A DNA stretch of 60,065 nucleotides from an uncultured Ectothiorhodospiraceae bacterium (GTDB taxonomy: Bacteria; Pseudomonadota; Gammaproteobacteria; UBA9214). The DNA lies in assembly GCA_947258545.1 (NCBI GenBank), contig CAMYJI010000010.1:1-60065 (forward strand), in the 5' to 3' direction. Numbering within the stretch: the stretch's first letter is position 1; every line of letters starts with the position of its first letter. Below are positions 26,496 through 35,956 of this stretch, in pieces. The translations under genes were made by a program, and so were the position numbers. The notes beneath the pieces are model-generated. The model made no database searches. It was not told the DNA's origin and saw nothing but the letters and a program-made list of their open reading frames with translations.

Positions 26496-27854
26496 TCAGA
26501 GCAGGAACATCGTCCCCAGTCCCAGGAACACCATGAAGCCTACCACGTCGGTGACGGTCGTCAGCAGGACTGTGCCGGCGTGTGCCGGGTCGACGTTCAT
26601 GCGCTTGAGGATGAAGGGGATGGACAGGCCGGAGATGGCGGCGCACACGAGGTTGATGATCAGTGCCGCAGCAATGATGATGCCGATGGCCGTGTCCTTG
26701 AACCACAGTGTGGCAATCAGGGCGACCACCACGGACCAGCCGAGCCCGTTCAATACCGTGACGGCCAGTTCCTTGTACATCAACCAGCGTGCGTTGGTCT
26801 TTCCCACCTTGCCCAGTGCCAGTCCGCGGATCACGATGATCAGGGTCTGGCTGCCGGCAATACCGCCCATGCTGGCGACGATGGGCATGAGGACGGCCAG
26901 GGCGACGACCTGTTCGAGGGTCGCCTGGAACAGGCCGATGACCCAGGAAGCGAGGAAGGCGGTGAACAGGTTGATGCCCAGCCACAGGGCGCGGCGCCGC
27001 GCACTGATCACAATCGGCGCAAAGGTATCGTCCTCTTCATCGAGGCCGGCCATGCTCAGCAGATGGTGGTCGGCATCCTCACGGATGACGTCCACCACGT
27101 CGTCGATGGTGATACGGCCCAGCAGTTTGCCGGCCTCGTCGACCACCGGTGCAGACACCAGGTCGCGGTTCTCGAACAACCGGGCGACCTCGTCATCCGG
27201 CATGGCTGCAGGGATCGGCTGTACCTCGCTGTCCATGACCGCGGCGACCAGCAGTTCGGGATCACTGGTCAGCAGCGTGGTCAGGGGCAGCAGGCCCTTG
27301 TACTGGTCTGCGCGGTCCACCACGAACAGGGTATCGGTGGTGGCGGGGATTTCCTTGTGCAGCCGAAGGTAGCGCAGAATGACATCAATGCTGACGTCGG
27401 CCCGCACGGTCACGGTGTCGACGTTCATTATGCCGCCGGCGCTGTCTTCGGGGTAGTGCAGCACCGCGACCAGCCGTTCGCGGTTCTGCTTGTCCATGGC
27501 ACGCAGCACTTCTTGGATGACCGCTCCAGGGAGGTCCTTGAGCAGGTCGGCGAGATCGTCGGCATCCAGGCCGTCGGTGGCTTCGATCAGGTCGTTGGTC
27601 TCCATCTCATTGATGAGACCGGCACGGACCTCGTCGTTCACATGGACCAGTGACTCACCACGGTCATCCGGATCGACCAGTTCCCAGAGTATCTCGCGCG
27701 GTCCGTGCGGACACGATTCAAGCAGTTCGGCGATTTCCGCCGGGTGCAGGTTGACCAACAGGTTACGGATCTGGCCGGCCGCGCCGGAGTCCATCGCCTG
27801 TGTGAACAGTTCCAGGCGATTCTCTGTGCTTTGTGTTTCTGCGGTTTCGGTCAT
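26496..27854 (-). CDS. mgtE: Magnesium transporter MgtE
   Basis: MgtE is a homodimeric, magnesium-gated inner-membrane Mg2+ channel. The 452-residue protein has the N-terminal superhelical domain (AEIAELLESCPHGPREILWE), tandem CBS domains (SAGGIMNVDTVTVRADVSID; VAPVVDEAGKLLGRITIDDV with minor changes), and about five transmembrane helices from residue 300 (LWLGINLFTAFLASWVIGLF; the pore region PIVASMGGIAGSQT). It is the last gene of the minus-strand PTS block, 135 bases after ptsI, with two hairpins in the gap. Pairing of mgtE with PTS genes occurs in other gammaproteobacteria. Confidence 0.93.
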   Translation of the reverse strand: MTETAETQSTENRLELFTQAMDSGAAGQIRNLLVNLHPAEIAELLESCPHGPREILWELVDPDDRGESLVHVNDEVRAGLINEMETNDLIEATDGLDADDLADLLKDLPGAVIQEVLRAMDKQNRERLVAVLHYPEDSAGGIMNVDTVTVRADVSIDVILRYLRLHKEIPATTDTLFVVDRADQYKGLLPLTTLLTSDPELLVAAVMDSEVQPIPAAMPDDEVARLFENRDLVSAPVVDEAGKLLGRITIDDVVDVIREDADHHLLSMAGLDEEDDTFAPIVISARRRALWLGINLFTAFLASWVIGLFQATLEQVVALAVLMPIVASMGGIAGSQTLIIVIRGLALGKVGKTNARWLMYKELAVTVLNGLGWSVVVALIATLWFKDTAIGIIIAAALIINLVCAAISGLSIPFILKRMNVDPAHAGTVLLTTVTDVVGFMVFLGLGTMFLL

Positions 27855-27903
27855 GGCTGCGATTCCGTCGCGCTCAGGAGCGGAAGGCCCCGCTCATGAA
27901 GAC

Positions 27904-27976
27904 AACAGGCAGTGTACCAGCCTGTTCGGCCGACGATAAGGGAAGTGTGGTCCGCCGGGTGTTGATGCAGCGGACC
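27904..27976 (-). promoter_or_regulatory. Two hairpins between ptsI and mgtE
   Basis: On the transcribed (minus) strand the first hairpin pairs GGTCCGC with GCGGACC (27949-27976, 7 bp, 14-base loop). The second pairs AACAGGC with GCCTGTT (27904-27926, 7 bp, 9-base loop). Neither is followed by a T run, so they are not classical terminators. They lie 50-120 bases before mgtE and could be a processing site, an attenuating leader, or REP-like repeats. No match to the known M-box Mg2+ riboswitch is apparent. Confidence 0.4.
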
Positions 27977-27989
27977 GGGCTGCACGGCC

Positions 27990-29726
27990 TCAGTACAGCG
28001 AGCTGTTGAGGGCCTCGATTTGCGCAACGATCCTCTCTGGATCAGCCGCCTGCAGCAAGGCCTCGACATTCGGGGCAAGGGACTCTATCGTGCTCTGGTT
28101 GATGACGCGCTTGACCTCCTGCAGGGCCGTGTGATGCATACTGAATTCAGTCAGTCCCATGCCCAGCAGCAGACGGGTATAACGCGGGTCGCCGGCCATC
28201 TCGCCACACATGGCGACCGGGATGCCGGCCGCCAGGCCGGCGTCGATGACCATTTTGATCAGCCGCAATACGGCCGGGTGAAGCGGGTCGTACAGGTAGT
28301 TGACCTCGTCGTCCACGCGGTCGATAGCCAGGGTGTACTGGATCAGGTCGTTGGTGCCGATGGACAGAAAGTCCAGGTGACTGGCGAAGGTCTCGGCGCA
28401 CAGGGCCGCGGCCGGGACCTCGATCATGCCGCCGATCTGAATATGCGGGTCGTAGGCCAGGCCCTCGCGCTCCAGGGCGTCCTTGGTATGCTGGATAAGG
28501 TGGAGCACCTGGTGTAATTCCTGGGTATTGGAGAGCATGGGGATCATCATGCGGACCGGCCCGTGGGAGGAGGCGCGCAGGATGGCCCGTAATTGCGGCG
28601 CAAACAGGCCGGGGTCCTTGAGACACAGGCGGATGGCGCGCAGGCCCAGTGCCGGGTTGCTGCTGCAACGGATGCCGGATCCGTCGACCTGTTTGTCCGC
28701 CCCCATGTCCAGGGTGCGGATGGTCAGCAGCCTGCCGTTCATGTCATCGATTACACGGCTGTAACAGTCATATTGCTCTTCCTCGTCCGGTGGCTCGGCC
28801 CGGTTCATGAACAGGAACTCAGTCCGGTACAGACCCACCCCGTTGGTGTTCTCTCTGGCCACGGCCTCGATATCGTCGGGGAGCTCGATATTCGCCATCA
28901 GGGTGACTGCAGTTTGGTCCAGGGTCACAGCCGGGGTTCGGATCAGGCTGGCGAGTTCGGCGCGGCGCTGTTCCTCGCGTGCCTCTCTTTCGATGTAGTG
29001 TTCCAGGGTTCGCTGATCCGGGTCTGCGATCAGGATTCCCTGCTGGCCGTCTAGGATGATGCGTTCCCCGTCACGGATGTACTGCTGGATGCCGTGGGCC
29101 CCGACCACGGCAGGTATCTGCACACTGCGGGCAAGGATGGCGGTATGTGATAGCGGACCGCCGGATTCCGTGGCAAAGCCGTTGATGCCCTGGTGTTCCA
29201 GAACCACTGTTTCCGCCGGGGTCAGGTCGTCTGTCATGACTATCGCCCCGAGCAGACTGTCCTCGGCGCTTTTGTCTTCCTGGCTGCTGGCGAGCAGGAT
29301 GCGTTGAATGCGGTTGATGACGTGGTCGACGTCATCGCGGCGGGTGCGCAGATAGGGATCATTCATCTGCTCGAACACCGCGACCAGTGAATTACGCTGA
29401 AGTTTCAGCGCCCATTCCGCATTGCAGCCATTTTCCCGGATCAACTCAACGGGCGTGTTAACGATGGTGGCGTCATCCAGCATCAACAGGTGTGTATCGA
29501 TGAAGGCCGCGATGTCGGCACGCGTATCGTCCGGGATGTTGTCACGTATCGAATTGAGCTGCAGCCGCGCGGTCTCTACGGCATTCAGGAAGCGCGTGAC
29601 CTCGGCCTCGATGTACTGCGGTGGGATGGCGCTCTCGAGGACTTCGATGCTGCCCCGCAGGATGATGTGGGCCTTGCCAATGGCAACGCCGCGGGAAACG
29701 CCTATTCCGTTCAATACGAGGCTCAT
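27990..29726 (-). CDS. ptsI: PTS enzyme I (phosphoenolpyruvate-protein phosphotransferase)
   Basis: Enzyme I takes phosphate from phosphoenolpyruvate and passes it to HPr. The 578-residue protein has the swivelling domain with the phospho-His motif GGPLSHTAILARS, the PEP-binding barrel (GVGLYRTEFLFMNR, RTLDMGADKQ, GGMIEVPAA), and the C-terminal IGTNDLIQYTLAIDR and MCGEMAGD. There is no N-terminal GAF domain, so it is not the PtsP type. It lies downstream of HPr and EIIA-Man on the same strand. No sugar-specific EIIB/EIIC is present, pointing to a regulatory chain. Confidence 0.93.
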   Translation of the reverse strand: MSLVLNGIGVSRGVAIGKAHIILRGSIEVLESAIPPQYIEAEVTRFLNAVETARLQLNSIRDNIPDDTRADIAAFIDTHLLMLDDATIVNTPVELIRENGCNAEWALKLQRNSLVAVFEQMNDPYLRTRRDDVDHVINRIQRILLASSQEDKSAEDSLLGAIVMTDDLTPAETVVLEHQGINGFATESGGPLSHTAILARSVQIPAVVGAHGIQQYIRDGERIILDGQQGILIADPDQRTLEHYIEREAREEQRRAELASLIRTPAVTLDQTAVTLMANIELPDDIEAVARENTNGVGLYRTEFLFMNRAEPPDEEEQYDCYSRVIDDMNGRLLTIRTLDMGADKQVDGSGIRCSSNPALGLRAIRLCLKDPGLFAPQLRAILRASSHGPVRMMIPMLSNTQELHQVLHLIQHTKDALEREGLAYDPHIQIGGMIEVPAAALCAETFASHLDFLSIGTNDLIQYTLAIDRVDDEVNYLYDPLHPAVLRLIKMVIDAGLAAGIPVAMCGEMAGDPRYTRLLLGMGLTEFSMHHTALQEVKRVINQSTIESLAPNVEALLQAADPERIVAQIEALNSSLY

Positions 29727-29813
29727 GGCCTGTCTGGATCCTCTTTGTCTTGTCGCGTACGGTTCGGCTGCATAGCTGTAGCCGGCCGGTGTTACCTGGT
29801 CGGGCGGGTAGGG

Positions 29814-30083
29814 CTATTCCTCCTCCCCGAATTTGTTCAATACCAGCTCCTCGATGCGAGTAATAGCATTATCCTCATCGACACCGTTGGTCGTGAGCGT
29901 CAGCCGGGTGCCCTTAGATGCGGCCAGCATCATAACGCCCATGATGCTCTTGCCGTTGACTGTCTGATTGTCCCTGGAAAGGTCGACCTCGCTGGAGAAG
30001 GAAGAGGCTAGGGTGACGAACTTGGCTGCGGCGCGTGCATGCAGACCCAGCTTGTTGATGATGATCACTTGTTTTTTCTGCAT
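29814..30083 (-). CDS. ptsH: HPr family phosphocarrier protein
   Basis: An 89-residue HPr. His15 (LGLHARAAAKFV) is the site phosphorylated by enzyme I, and Ser46 (NGKSIMGVMML) is at the exact position modified by HPr kinase/phosphorylase. Both sites are intact, and hprK is in the same gene block. It probably carries phosphate to the EIIA-Man and PtsN proteins encoded here. Confidence 0.93.
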   Translation of the reverse strand: MQKKQVIIINKLGLHARAAAKFVTLASSFSSEVDLSRDNQTVNGKSIMGVMMLAASKGTRLTLTTNGVDEDNAITRIEELVLNKFGEEE

Positions 30084-30096
30084 TGTATGCGGCCTG

Positions 30097-30486
30097 TTAT
30101 TCCCTGGTCACGATGATGCCATCACGGCCACCGCTTTCAGCCTTGCTGCCGAGTTCTTCCAGTGAGCACGAGGCATAATTCAGTACCCGGACAAGCATCG
30201 GCACATTCAGTCCGGAGACCACCAGTACGTTATGCTCGACGAGCAGGCGGGTGGCGATATTGCTCGGTGTACTGCCGTAGAGATCGGTCAGCACCAGTAC
30301 GCCATCGCCCTTGTCGAGTGCCGTACAGGCGGCGGAGGCGTCGGCATATACCCTGTCGGGATTGCTGTCTCCCGGAACATCGATGGCCCCGACCTTGGCC
30401 GGTGTGTTTCCCAGGATCATTGCCGCCGTATCAAGCAGGCTCCTGCCCAGCTTGTCATGGGTAATCAATAGCAGACCGACGTTCAT
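30097..30486 (-). CDS. PTS EIIA component, mannose/fructose/sorbose family
   Basis: A 129-residue stand-alone EIIA-Man. His10 (LLLITHDKLGRSLL) is the predicted phosphorylated residue. GVLVLTDLYGSTPSNIATRL is the conserved domain signature, and LNVPMLVRVLNYAS follows. No EIIB, EIIC or EIID gene is nearby, so it most likely acts as a phosphorylation-dependent regulator rather than in sugar uptake. Its start overlaps the rapZ stop by four bases. Confidence 0.9.
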   Translation of the reverse strand: MNVGLLLITHDKLGRSLLDTAAMILGNTPAKVGAIDVPGDSNPDRVYADASAACTALDKGDGVLVLTDLYGSTPSNIATRLLVEHNVLVVSGLNVPMLVRVLNYASCSLEELGSKAESGGRDGIIVTRE

Positions 30487-31340
30487 TCCAGTTCCCTATG
30501 TCGTGTGACAATACCACCGAATTGTTCGCCGAGGTCCTTTGCCAGGCGCTCGACCAGGTAAACAGAACGATGCTGCCCACCGGTGCAGCCGACAGCGATA
30601 CTCAGATAGCTGCGATTGTCATGCCCGTAGCAGGGCACCCAGGTCGCCAGGAATTCCTCAAGCTGCCTGTAGAATTCATGTACCAGCGGTTCTCCGTCAA
30701 GGAATTCTATAACTTCATTATCAAGACCGGTGAGTTCGCGCAAGCCGTGTTCCCAATGCGGGTTGGGGAGGCAGCGGGCGTCAAATACGAAATCGGCATC
30801 AGCGGGGACGCCGTGCTTGTAACCGAAAGACCTGAGAACCATGGAAAGCCCGGAGGTCTCCTGTGCCCCTATGCACTCCCTGACGAGATTGCGCAGCTGG
30901 TGAACATTGGTGCGGCTGGTATCGATGAACAGGTCGGCCCTGGCCGCGAGGGGTGCCAGCAGCTCTCGTTCCTTCTTGATGGCGTCGGCCAGCGGGGTCG
31001 TGGGGTCCGTCAGGGGGTGCTTGCGGCGCGTTTCGCTGAATCGCTTCAGCAGGGTGTAATTTTCTGCCTGCAGAAATAGTATTTTGCAGTCGATTCCGAG
31101 CTCCTGCAGTTTACCGATGATGGCGGGTAAATCGCTGATCTGGTCAGGGTGGTTGCGGGCGTCGATGCCGACCGCCGCACGGGTGATCTCTTTCAGGTGC
31201 GGCTTGTTGAACTCACTTGAGAACGCCTCCAGTAGGCCGATCGGGAGATTATCGATGCAGTAGTAACCCATGTCCTCAAGGGTGTGCAGGGCGGTGCTTT
31301 TCCCCGAGCCCGAGAGGCCACTGATGATCACCAGGTTCAT
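30483..31340 (-). CDS. rapZ: RNase adapter protein RapZ
   Basis: RapZ binds nucleotides and small RNAs; in E. coli it brings RNase E to GlmZ to set glucosamine-6-phosphate synthesis. The 285-residue protein has the P-loop ISGLSGSGKSTALHTLEDMG, followed by YCIDNLPIGLL, and the C-terminal IAVGCTGGQHRSVYLVERLA. It overlaps both neighbours by four bases. Whether GlmY/GlmZ-like RNAs exist here cannot be told from the window. Confidence 0.94.
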   Translation of the reverse strand: MNLVIISGLSGSGKSTALHTLEDMGYYCIDNLPIGLLEAFSSEFNKPHLKEITRAAVGIDARNHPDQISDLPAIIGKLQELGIDCKILFLQAENYTLLKRFSETRRKHPLTDPTTPLADAIKKERELLAPLAARADLFIDTSRTNVHQLRNLVRECIGAQETSGLSMVLRSFGYKHGVPADADFVFDARCLPNPHWEHGLRELTGLDNEVIEFLDGEPLVHEFYRQLEEFLATWVPCYGHDNRSYLSIAVGCTGGQHRSVYLVERLAKDLGEQFGGIVTRHRELE

Positions 31341-32278
31341 TGATGCACGTTTTCAAGGCGACGCTTCTGGCGTTCAATGAAGGCCTGGCTGGCATCATAT
31401 CCCTTGGTATGAAGGATATGGTTGCGTACGGCTGTTTCCAGCAGGACGGCCAGGTTCCTGCCAGGGCCAACCGGAAGCGTTATCTCCGGGATATCCACGT
31501 CCAGTATGGAACGTATCCGCTTGCTGCCATGCAGCCTGTCCATCTTGATGGCATCTTCCATATCTTGCAAGACGACGATCAGCCTCAGGTTGCGATTTTG
31601 CTTGATCGAGCTGGCCCCGAACATGGCGCGTACGTTGAGTATTCCCAGTCCCCTGACCTCGAGAAAATCACGTAACATTTCAGGGCAGGTGCCGTTCAGT
31701 GTGTCCGGCGCGGTGCGTGCGAACTCGGTGGCGTCATCCGCGATCAGGCGGTGTCCACGGGTCAGGAGCTCGAGCGCCAGTTCGCTTTTGCCGATACTCG
31801 ACTCTCCGGTGATGAGTACACCGGTTCCCATGACCTCCATAAAAACCCCATGCAGGGTGATTTTCTCGGCAAAAAAATTGCTCAGGTAGTATTGCAGGTT
31901 CTTGATGGTGTCTTGCCCGGATAGCCGAGAGGATAGCACGGGTGTACCGCTGCTTTCGGCAGCTTGCAGCAGGTCATCGGGTGCAGCCAGGCCTTTGGCG
32001 ATGATGATGAGGGCTGACTGTCCGGAGAAAAGCAGGCTGATTGCGTCCTTGCGTGAATTCTTTTTCAGGTTGTCGAGGTACTCCAGTTCTCTGATACCGA
32101 GGATCTGGACACGGTGCTGGTTGATCAGGTTGAGCTGGCCGACGAGTGAAAGATCGCCGCCGGCATCGTTGGAAGAGGAGATGATATTCTCACTGTACTG
32201 CTTGCCACTGACCCACTGAAGTCCCAGTTTCTCCCGGAGTGCGACATGCATGACCCCGATTGTCAGCGCAGTACTCAT
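31337..32278 (-). CDS. hprK: HPr kinase/phosphorylase
   Basis: HprK phosphorylates or dephosphorylates HPr on Ser46. The 313-residue protein has the C-terminal catalytic domain with P-loop TGESSIGKSELALEL, HRLIADDATEF, and LEVRGLGILNVRAMFG, the HprK family signature. The N-terminal domain is present. ATG 32278 overlaps the ptsN stop; an in-frame codon at 32326 would extend into ptsN and is unlikely. HprK with Ser46-HPr is a Firmicutes hallmark but is also known in several proteobacteria. Confidence 0.93.
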   Translation of the reverse strand: MSTALTIGVMHVALREKLGLQWVSGKQYSENIISSSNDAGGDLSLVGQLNLINQHRVQILGIRELEYLDNLKKNSRKDAISLLFSGQSALIIIAKGLAAPDDLLQAAESSGTPVLSSRLSGQDTIKNLQYYLSNFFAEKITLHGVFMEVMGTGVLITGESSIGKSELALELLTRGHRLIADDATEFARTAPDTLNGTCPEMLRDFLEVRGLGILNVRAMFGASSIKQNRNLRLIVVLQDMEDAIKMDRLHGSKRIRSILDVDIPEITLPVGPGRNLAVLLETAVRNHILHTKGYDASQAFIERQKRRLENVHQ

Positions 32279-32745
32279 GCAGAGATTTGTTGTGCTTCCT
32301 GGTGGTTCAGCAGCTGGTAGACACACTCGTCACTCGCGCATTGACGCATGCTGGCACAAAATCCCTCGTCACTGAAAAATTCCGCGATGGTGGACAATAT
32401 CTGCAGGTGTTCCTCGGTGGAGTCTTCGGGAACCAGCAGGGCGAACACCATGTCTACCGGCTGCTCGTCCGTTGCATCGAAGTCAATCGGTGTGTCGAGC
32501 TTGATGAACGCGCATACAGGTCTGTCCAGTGCCGCCATACGACCATGCGGGATGGCCACGCCCTTGCCGAGTCCTGTGCTGCCAAGCTTTTCACGGTTGA
32601 TAAGGCTCTCGAAAATTTCACTGTGTGACAGCTGCGGGGCCATCTTTGTCAGCAGTTCGCTGATGTATTCCAGCAAGCGCTTCTTGCTGCCGACCTCCGG
32701 GCAGCACAGTACGCATTCCGGGTTAATGAGTTCGGATATGTTCAT
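32275..32745 (-). CDS. ptsN: PTS nitrogen-regulatory EIIA (PtsN)
   Basis: PtsN (EIIA-Ntr) is a regulator whose phosphorylation state affects potassium transport and nitrogen or stress responses. Its 156 residues include the phospho-His67 site KGVAIPHGR and family segments SKKRLLEYISELLTK and HLQILSTIAEFFSD. ATG 32745 (MNISELINPE) is the canonical start; an upstream in-frame codon at 32778 is less likely. It lies between hprK and hpf in the conserved rpoN neighbourhood. Confidence 0.93.
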   Translation of the reverse strand: MNISELINPECVLCCPEVGSKKRLLEYISELLTKMAPQLSHSEIFESLINREKLGSTGLGKGVAIPHGRMAALDRPVCAFIKLDTPIDFDATDEQPVDMVFALLVPEDSTEEHLQILSTIAEFFSDEGFCASMRQCASDECVYQLLNHQEAQQISA

Positions 32746-32795
32746 CAGAGTAGCGTTCTGTCTGGTTACTACGGTCACGGTTTAGTATTGGCAAT

Positions 32796-33116
32796 CTATA
32801 CATGGTTCTTGATTGAACCCTCGCTGCGGTGGTGATCGGTTACCTTCTCCTTGTGTTTCTTGATCTGGCGGTCCAGCTTGTCTGTTAGGGCATCAATGGC
32901 AGCATACATGTCATGCTCGGTCGCATCGGCGTAGAGCCGGCCGCCGCTGACATGAAGCGTTGCCTCCGCCTTGTGGCGCAACTTCTCCACGCTGAGGATG
33001 ACGTGGATATCCGTCAGGTTATCAAAGTGACGCTCCAGGCGTTCCATTTTGCTGTCTACATAATCGCGCAGAGGTGAAGTCAGATCGACATGATGTCCTG
33101 TCAGGTTTAATTGCAT
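32796..33116 (-). CDS. hpf: Ribosome hibernation promoting factor, short form
   Basis: HPF binds the 30S subunit and promotes 100S ribosome dimers in stationary phase. The 106-residue protein lacks the C-terminal extension of long HPF. Family motifs are QLNLTGHHVDLTSPLRDYVD, DIHVILSVEKLRHKAEATLH and YAAIDALTDKLDRQIKKHKE. ATG 33116 is chosen over a TTG one codon upstream. It is 21 bases past rpoN, consistent with co-transcription. Confidence 0.93.
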   Translation of the reverse strand: MQLNLTGHHVDLTSPLRDYVDSKMERLERHFDNLTDIHVILSVEKLRHKAEATLHVSGGRLYADATEHDMYAAIDALTDKLDRQIKKHKEKVTDHHRSEGSIKNHV

Positions 33117-33137
33117 CAATACGCTCCTTATTTAAGC

Positions 33138-34601
33138 CTATGCCAGGCGTTTGCGTTCATTGGAAGGTGAAATCGATAGAGACTCGCGATACTTGGCAAT
33201 GGTGCGCCGTGCAACCTTGATGCCCTGTTCTGCGAGAATGCTGGTCATTTTGCTGTCACTCAGCGGTTTGACAGGATTTTCGGCGGCAACCAGTTTTTTG
33301 ATGATGGCACGGATTGCAGTGGCCGAGCACTCGCCGCCGGCCTCGGTGCTGACATGACTTGAAAAGAAATACTTGAATTCATAGATACCGCGCGGGGTAT
33401 GCATGTACTTGCGTGTAGTGACACGCGATATGGTGGACTCGTGCATTTCCACTTCCTCCGCGATACTGCGCAGGACCATGGGCTTCATCGCTTCTTCGCC
33501 ATAGTCGAAGAAATTGTGCTGGCGCATCACAATGCTATTGGCCACCTTGAGCAAGGTCTCATGCCGGCTCTGCAGGCTCTTGAGGAACCAGCGAGCCTCC
33601 TGCAGATTGTCCCGCAGGTAGGTGTTGTCCTTGCTGTTGTTGGCGCGTTTCACCATGTTTGCATAGAGGGCGTTGATGCGCAGCTTGGGTATGGAATCGG
33701 TGTTCAGTTCCACGTGCCATTTACCGTTGTGCTTGGCGACGAAGACATCCGGAACAATGTATTCAGGTTCCGTGTTATTGAAGCTGGAACCGGGTCGCGG
33801 ATTCAGTGACTGTATCAGATGAAGGACATGCTGCAGGTCATCTTTGGGCAGCCCCATCCTGCGACAAAGTTGATTATAGTCGCGATTGCCGAGCAGCTTG
33901 AAGTGATCCCTGAGGAGGATCTTTGCTTCCTTCAGCCAGGGCGAATCGGGGTCGAACTGCTCCAGCTGAAGTTCGAGGTTCTCACGCAAGCCACGCGCCC
34001 CTGTCCCGACGGGATCGAATTGCTGGATCCGGTGTAGGACGACCTCGACTTCATCCATCCCTGCTTCCAGGGGCTCCGGCAGGTTGCGATGAATTTCCTT
34101 CAGGTCCTGGGTCAGGTAGCCGTCATCGTTAATGGCATCAATAAGGTGTCGGGCAATGACGCGGTCGGACTCGGACATGATGGCGAGATCAAGTTGCCAG
34201 TAGAGATGCTCATGCAGGTCTTCACCGCCTGCTGTTATGGTTTCGTAGATGTCGCGCTTGTCATCGGTGCCCGGGGCGCTGTAGCTGGTGGTGCCCGTGT
34301 CGTAGATGTCCTCCCAATTGCTGTCAACTGGAAGATCGTCCGGAATGGTCTCGTTGTTTGTGTCTGTCAGTGGTGAATCAGCATCCTTGCCATTTGTCTT
34401 GTCCTGTTCACTATTACCATCCGTCTCGCGGGACTCCTGAGTACCGCCTTCATCCTGTTCCAGCAAGGGGTTTGAATCAAGGACGCCTTGTATCTCGGAC
34501 TGCAGCTCAAGGGTTGAGAGTTGCAGCAGGCGGATCGCCTGCTGCAGCTGCGGGGTCATGGTCAGACTCTGACCGATGCGTAGTTGTAAGGATTGCTTCA
34601 T
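33138..34601 (-). CDS. rpoN: RNA polymerase sigma-54 factor
   Basis: Sigma-54 directs RNA polymerase to -24/-12 promoters that need enhancer-binding ATPases. The 487-residue protein has the Gln/Leu-rich region I ([20 protein letters not shown]), an acidic linker, the core-binding region, the HTH ([20 protein letters not shown]) and the C-terminal RpoN box [15 protein letters not shown]. Gene order lptB-rpoN-hpf-ptsN is conserved. A 102-base gap separates it from lptB. Confidence 0.95.
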   Translation of the reverse strand: MKQSLQLRIGQSLTMTPQLQQAIRLLQLSTLELQSEIQGVLDSNPLLEQDEGGTQESRETDGNSEQDKTNGKDADSPLTDTNNETIPDDLPVDSNWEDIYDTGTTSYSAPGTDDKRDIYETITAGGEDLHEHLYWQLDLAIMSESDRVIARHLIDAINDDGYLTQDLKEIHRNLPEPLEAGMDEVEVVLHRIQQFDPVGTGARGLRENLELQLEQFDPDSPWLKEAKILLRDHFKLLGNRDYNQLCRRMGLPKDDLQHVLHLIQSLNPRPGSSFNNTEPEYIVPDVFVAKHNGKWHVELNTDSIPKLRINALYANMVKRANNSKDNTYLRDNLQEARWFLKSLQSRHETLLKVANSIVMRQHNFFDYGEEAMKPMVLRSIAEEVEMHESTISRVTTRKYMHTPRGIYEFKYFFSSHVSTEAGGECSATAIRAIIKKLVAAENPVKPLSDSKMTSILAEQGIKVARRTIAKYRESLSISPSNERKRLA

Positions 34602-34703
34602 TTTGAAGTTGGCTAAACGTAGGGACAGTCGTACTCAACCCCTGATTCAGTAATTATATAGCATTAACCATGCCATGTTGGAAACCCCAGTCGGCATAAA
34701 TAC

Positions 34704-35429
34704 TTAGATCTTGAATTCGGAGCCGAGATAGACATTGCGGACCTGCTGGTTGGCGAGGATGGCCGCGGGTGGACCCGCGGCGATGATTTCCCCCTCGTTG
34801 AGGATATAGGCATGGTCACAGATGCCCAGTGTTTCCCTGACATTGTGGTCGGTTATCAGGATGCCGATGTCACGGTCGCACAGGTGCCTGATTATCTGCT
34901 GGATATCGACAACGGAGATCGGGTCGATGCCGGCAAACGGTTCATCGAGCAGGATGAAGCGGGGTTCTACCGCAAGCGCACGTGCGATCTCGACGCGCCG
35001 GCGTTCGCCACCGGAGAGGCTGATGCCGGGCTGGTCACGCAGGTGCCCGATATGCAATTCATGCAGCAGGGAGTCCAGTATCTTGTGGCGTGATTTGCTG
35101 TCCAGGGACTTGCGGACCTCGAGTACCGAGAGAATATTCTCCGCCACGCTCAGCTTCCTGAATACCGAGGCTTCCTGGGGCAGGTAGCCCAGGCCGTGCC
35201 GGGCACGGACATGCATGGGTTGTCCGGTGAGGTCGACATCGTCGAGCATGATGGTGCCCTCGGCACAGGGTATCAGGCCGACGATCATGTAGAAGCACGT
35301 GGTCTTGCCCGCACCGTTGGGGCCCAGCAGGCCGGCCACTTCACCGGTCTCGACCGACAGGGAAACATCCTTGACGATGTGACGTGACTGGTAGCGTTTA
35401 CCGAGGTTATGCGCGGCAAGTGTGCTCAC
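34704..35429 (-). CDS. lptB: LPS export ABC transporter ATP-binding protein LptB
   Basis: LptB powers lipopolysaccharide extraction from the inner membrane with LptF and LptG. Its 241 residues carry Walker [10 protein letters not shown], the signature [16 protein letters not shown], Walker [15 protein letters not shown] and the H-loop [11 protein letters not shown]. The GTG start at 35429 overlaps the lptA stop by four bases. The lptF and lptG genes are not in the window. Confidence 0.95.
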   Translation of the reverse strand: MSTLAAHNLGKRYQSRHIVKDVSLSVETGEVAGLLGPNGAGKTTCFYMIVGLIPCAEGTIMLDDVDLTGQPMHVRARHGLGYLPQEASVFRKLSVAENILSVLEVRKSLDSKSRHKILDSLLHELHIGHLRDQPGISLSGGERRRVEIARALAVEPRFILLDEPFAGIDPISVVDIQQIIRHLCDRDIGILITDHNVRETLGICDHAYILNEGEIIAAGPPAAILANQQVRNVYLGSEFKI

Positions 35430-35956
35430 TGGCTGGTGTCTTCTCCGGATTCCGGCTGTTTCGGTTTCGGCTTCAGGATAATGTGTACTCGATCCCCCGA
35501 ATCGCTGCCGCCGGCGTTGATGCGGTTACTGCTGATATCGTAGATGATCTTGTCGCTGCGAAAATCCTTGCCATCGGCTTGCCAGATGCGCGCCGCTTCC
35601 AGCAGGATAATACGTTCATCGGTGGCGTAATACTCCATTTGACCGGATTCTGCATGCAGATCGACATCATTGTCGTCCGGCCGCTGGACAAAGGTTGCGG
35701 GATTCCCGCTGAGTAAAATTTTCGATATCTGGTCGCCGCTGAAGTGCACGGTCATGGATTCACCCTGCAATTTGAGCGTGCCCTGACGCAAGTGCACGTT
35801 GCCCTTGTAGATGCTGATGCCGGTTTTTTCATCCAGGCTGGCCGAGTTGGCCTCGATATGGATCGGCTGGTTGCGATCGGAAGCAAGTCCCCAGGCCGCT
35901 GCCGGCATGACGGCCAGCATCAGTACCAGCGCGTACCGGGTGTCAGCCAGCCACAT
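35426..35956 (-). CDS. lptA: LPS transport periplasmic protein LptA
   Basis: LptA monomers link into the periplasmic bridge that carries lipopolysaccharide from LptC to LptDE. The 176-residue protein has a signal peptide ([20 protein letters not shown]), then the OstA-like beta-jellyroll: [39 protein letters not shown] and [20 protein letters not shown]. The C-terminal tail is Lys/Pro-rich. ATG 35956 overlaps the lptC end by 14 bases. Confidence 0.92.
   Translation of the reverse strand: MWLADTRYALVLMLAVMPAAAWGLASDRNQPIHIEANSASLDEKTGISIYKGNVHLRQGTLKLQGESMTVHFSGDQISKILLSGNPATFVQRPDDNDVDLHAESGQMEYYATDERIILLEAARIWQADGKDFRSDKIIYDISSNRINAGGSDSGDRVHIILKPKPKQPESGEDTSQ

Noticed and set aside
26466..27653. 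395-codon open frame on the plus strand
   Set aside because: It lies antisense to mgtE, is Gly/His/Asp-rich in the way GC-rich antisense frames are, and has no family resemblance. mgtE on the other strand is unambiguous.
27855..27989. M-box magnesium riboswitch upstream of mgtE
   Set aside because: The gap is short, and I cannot find the conserved M-box core; only two simple hairpins are present.
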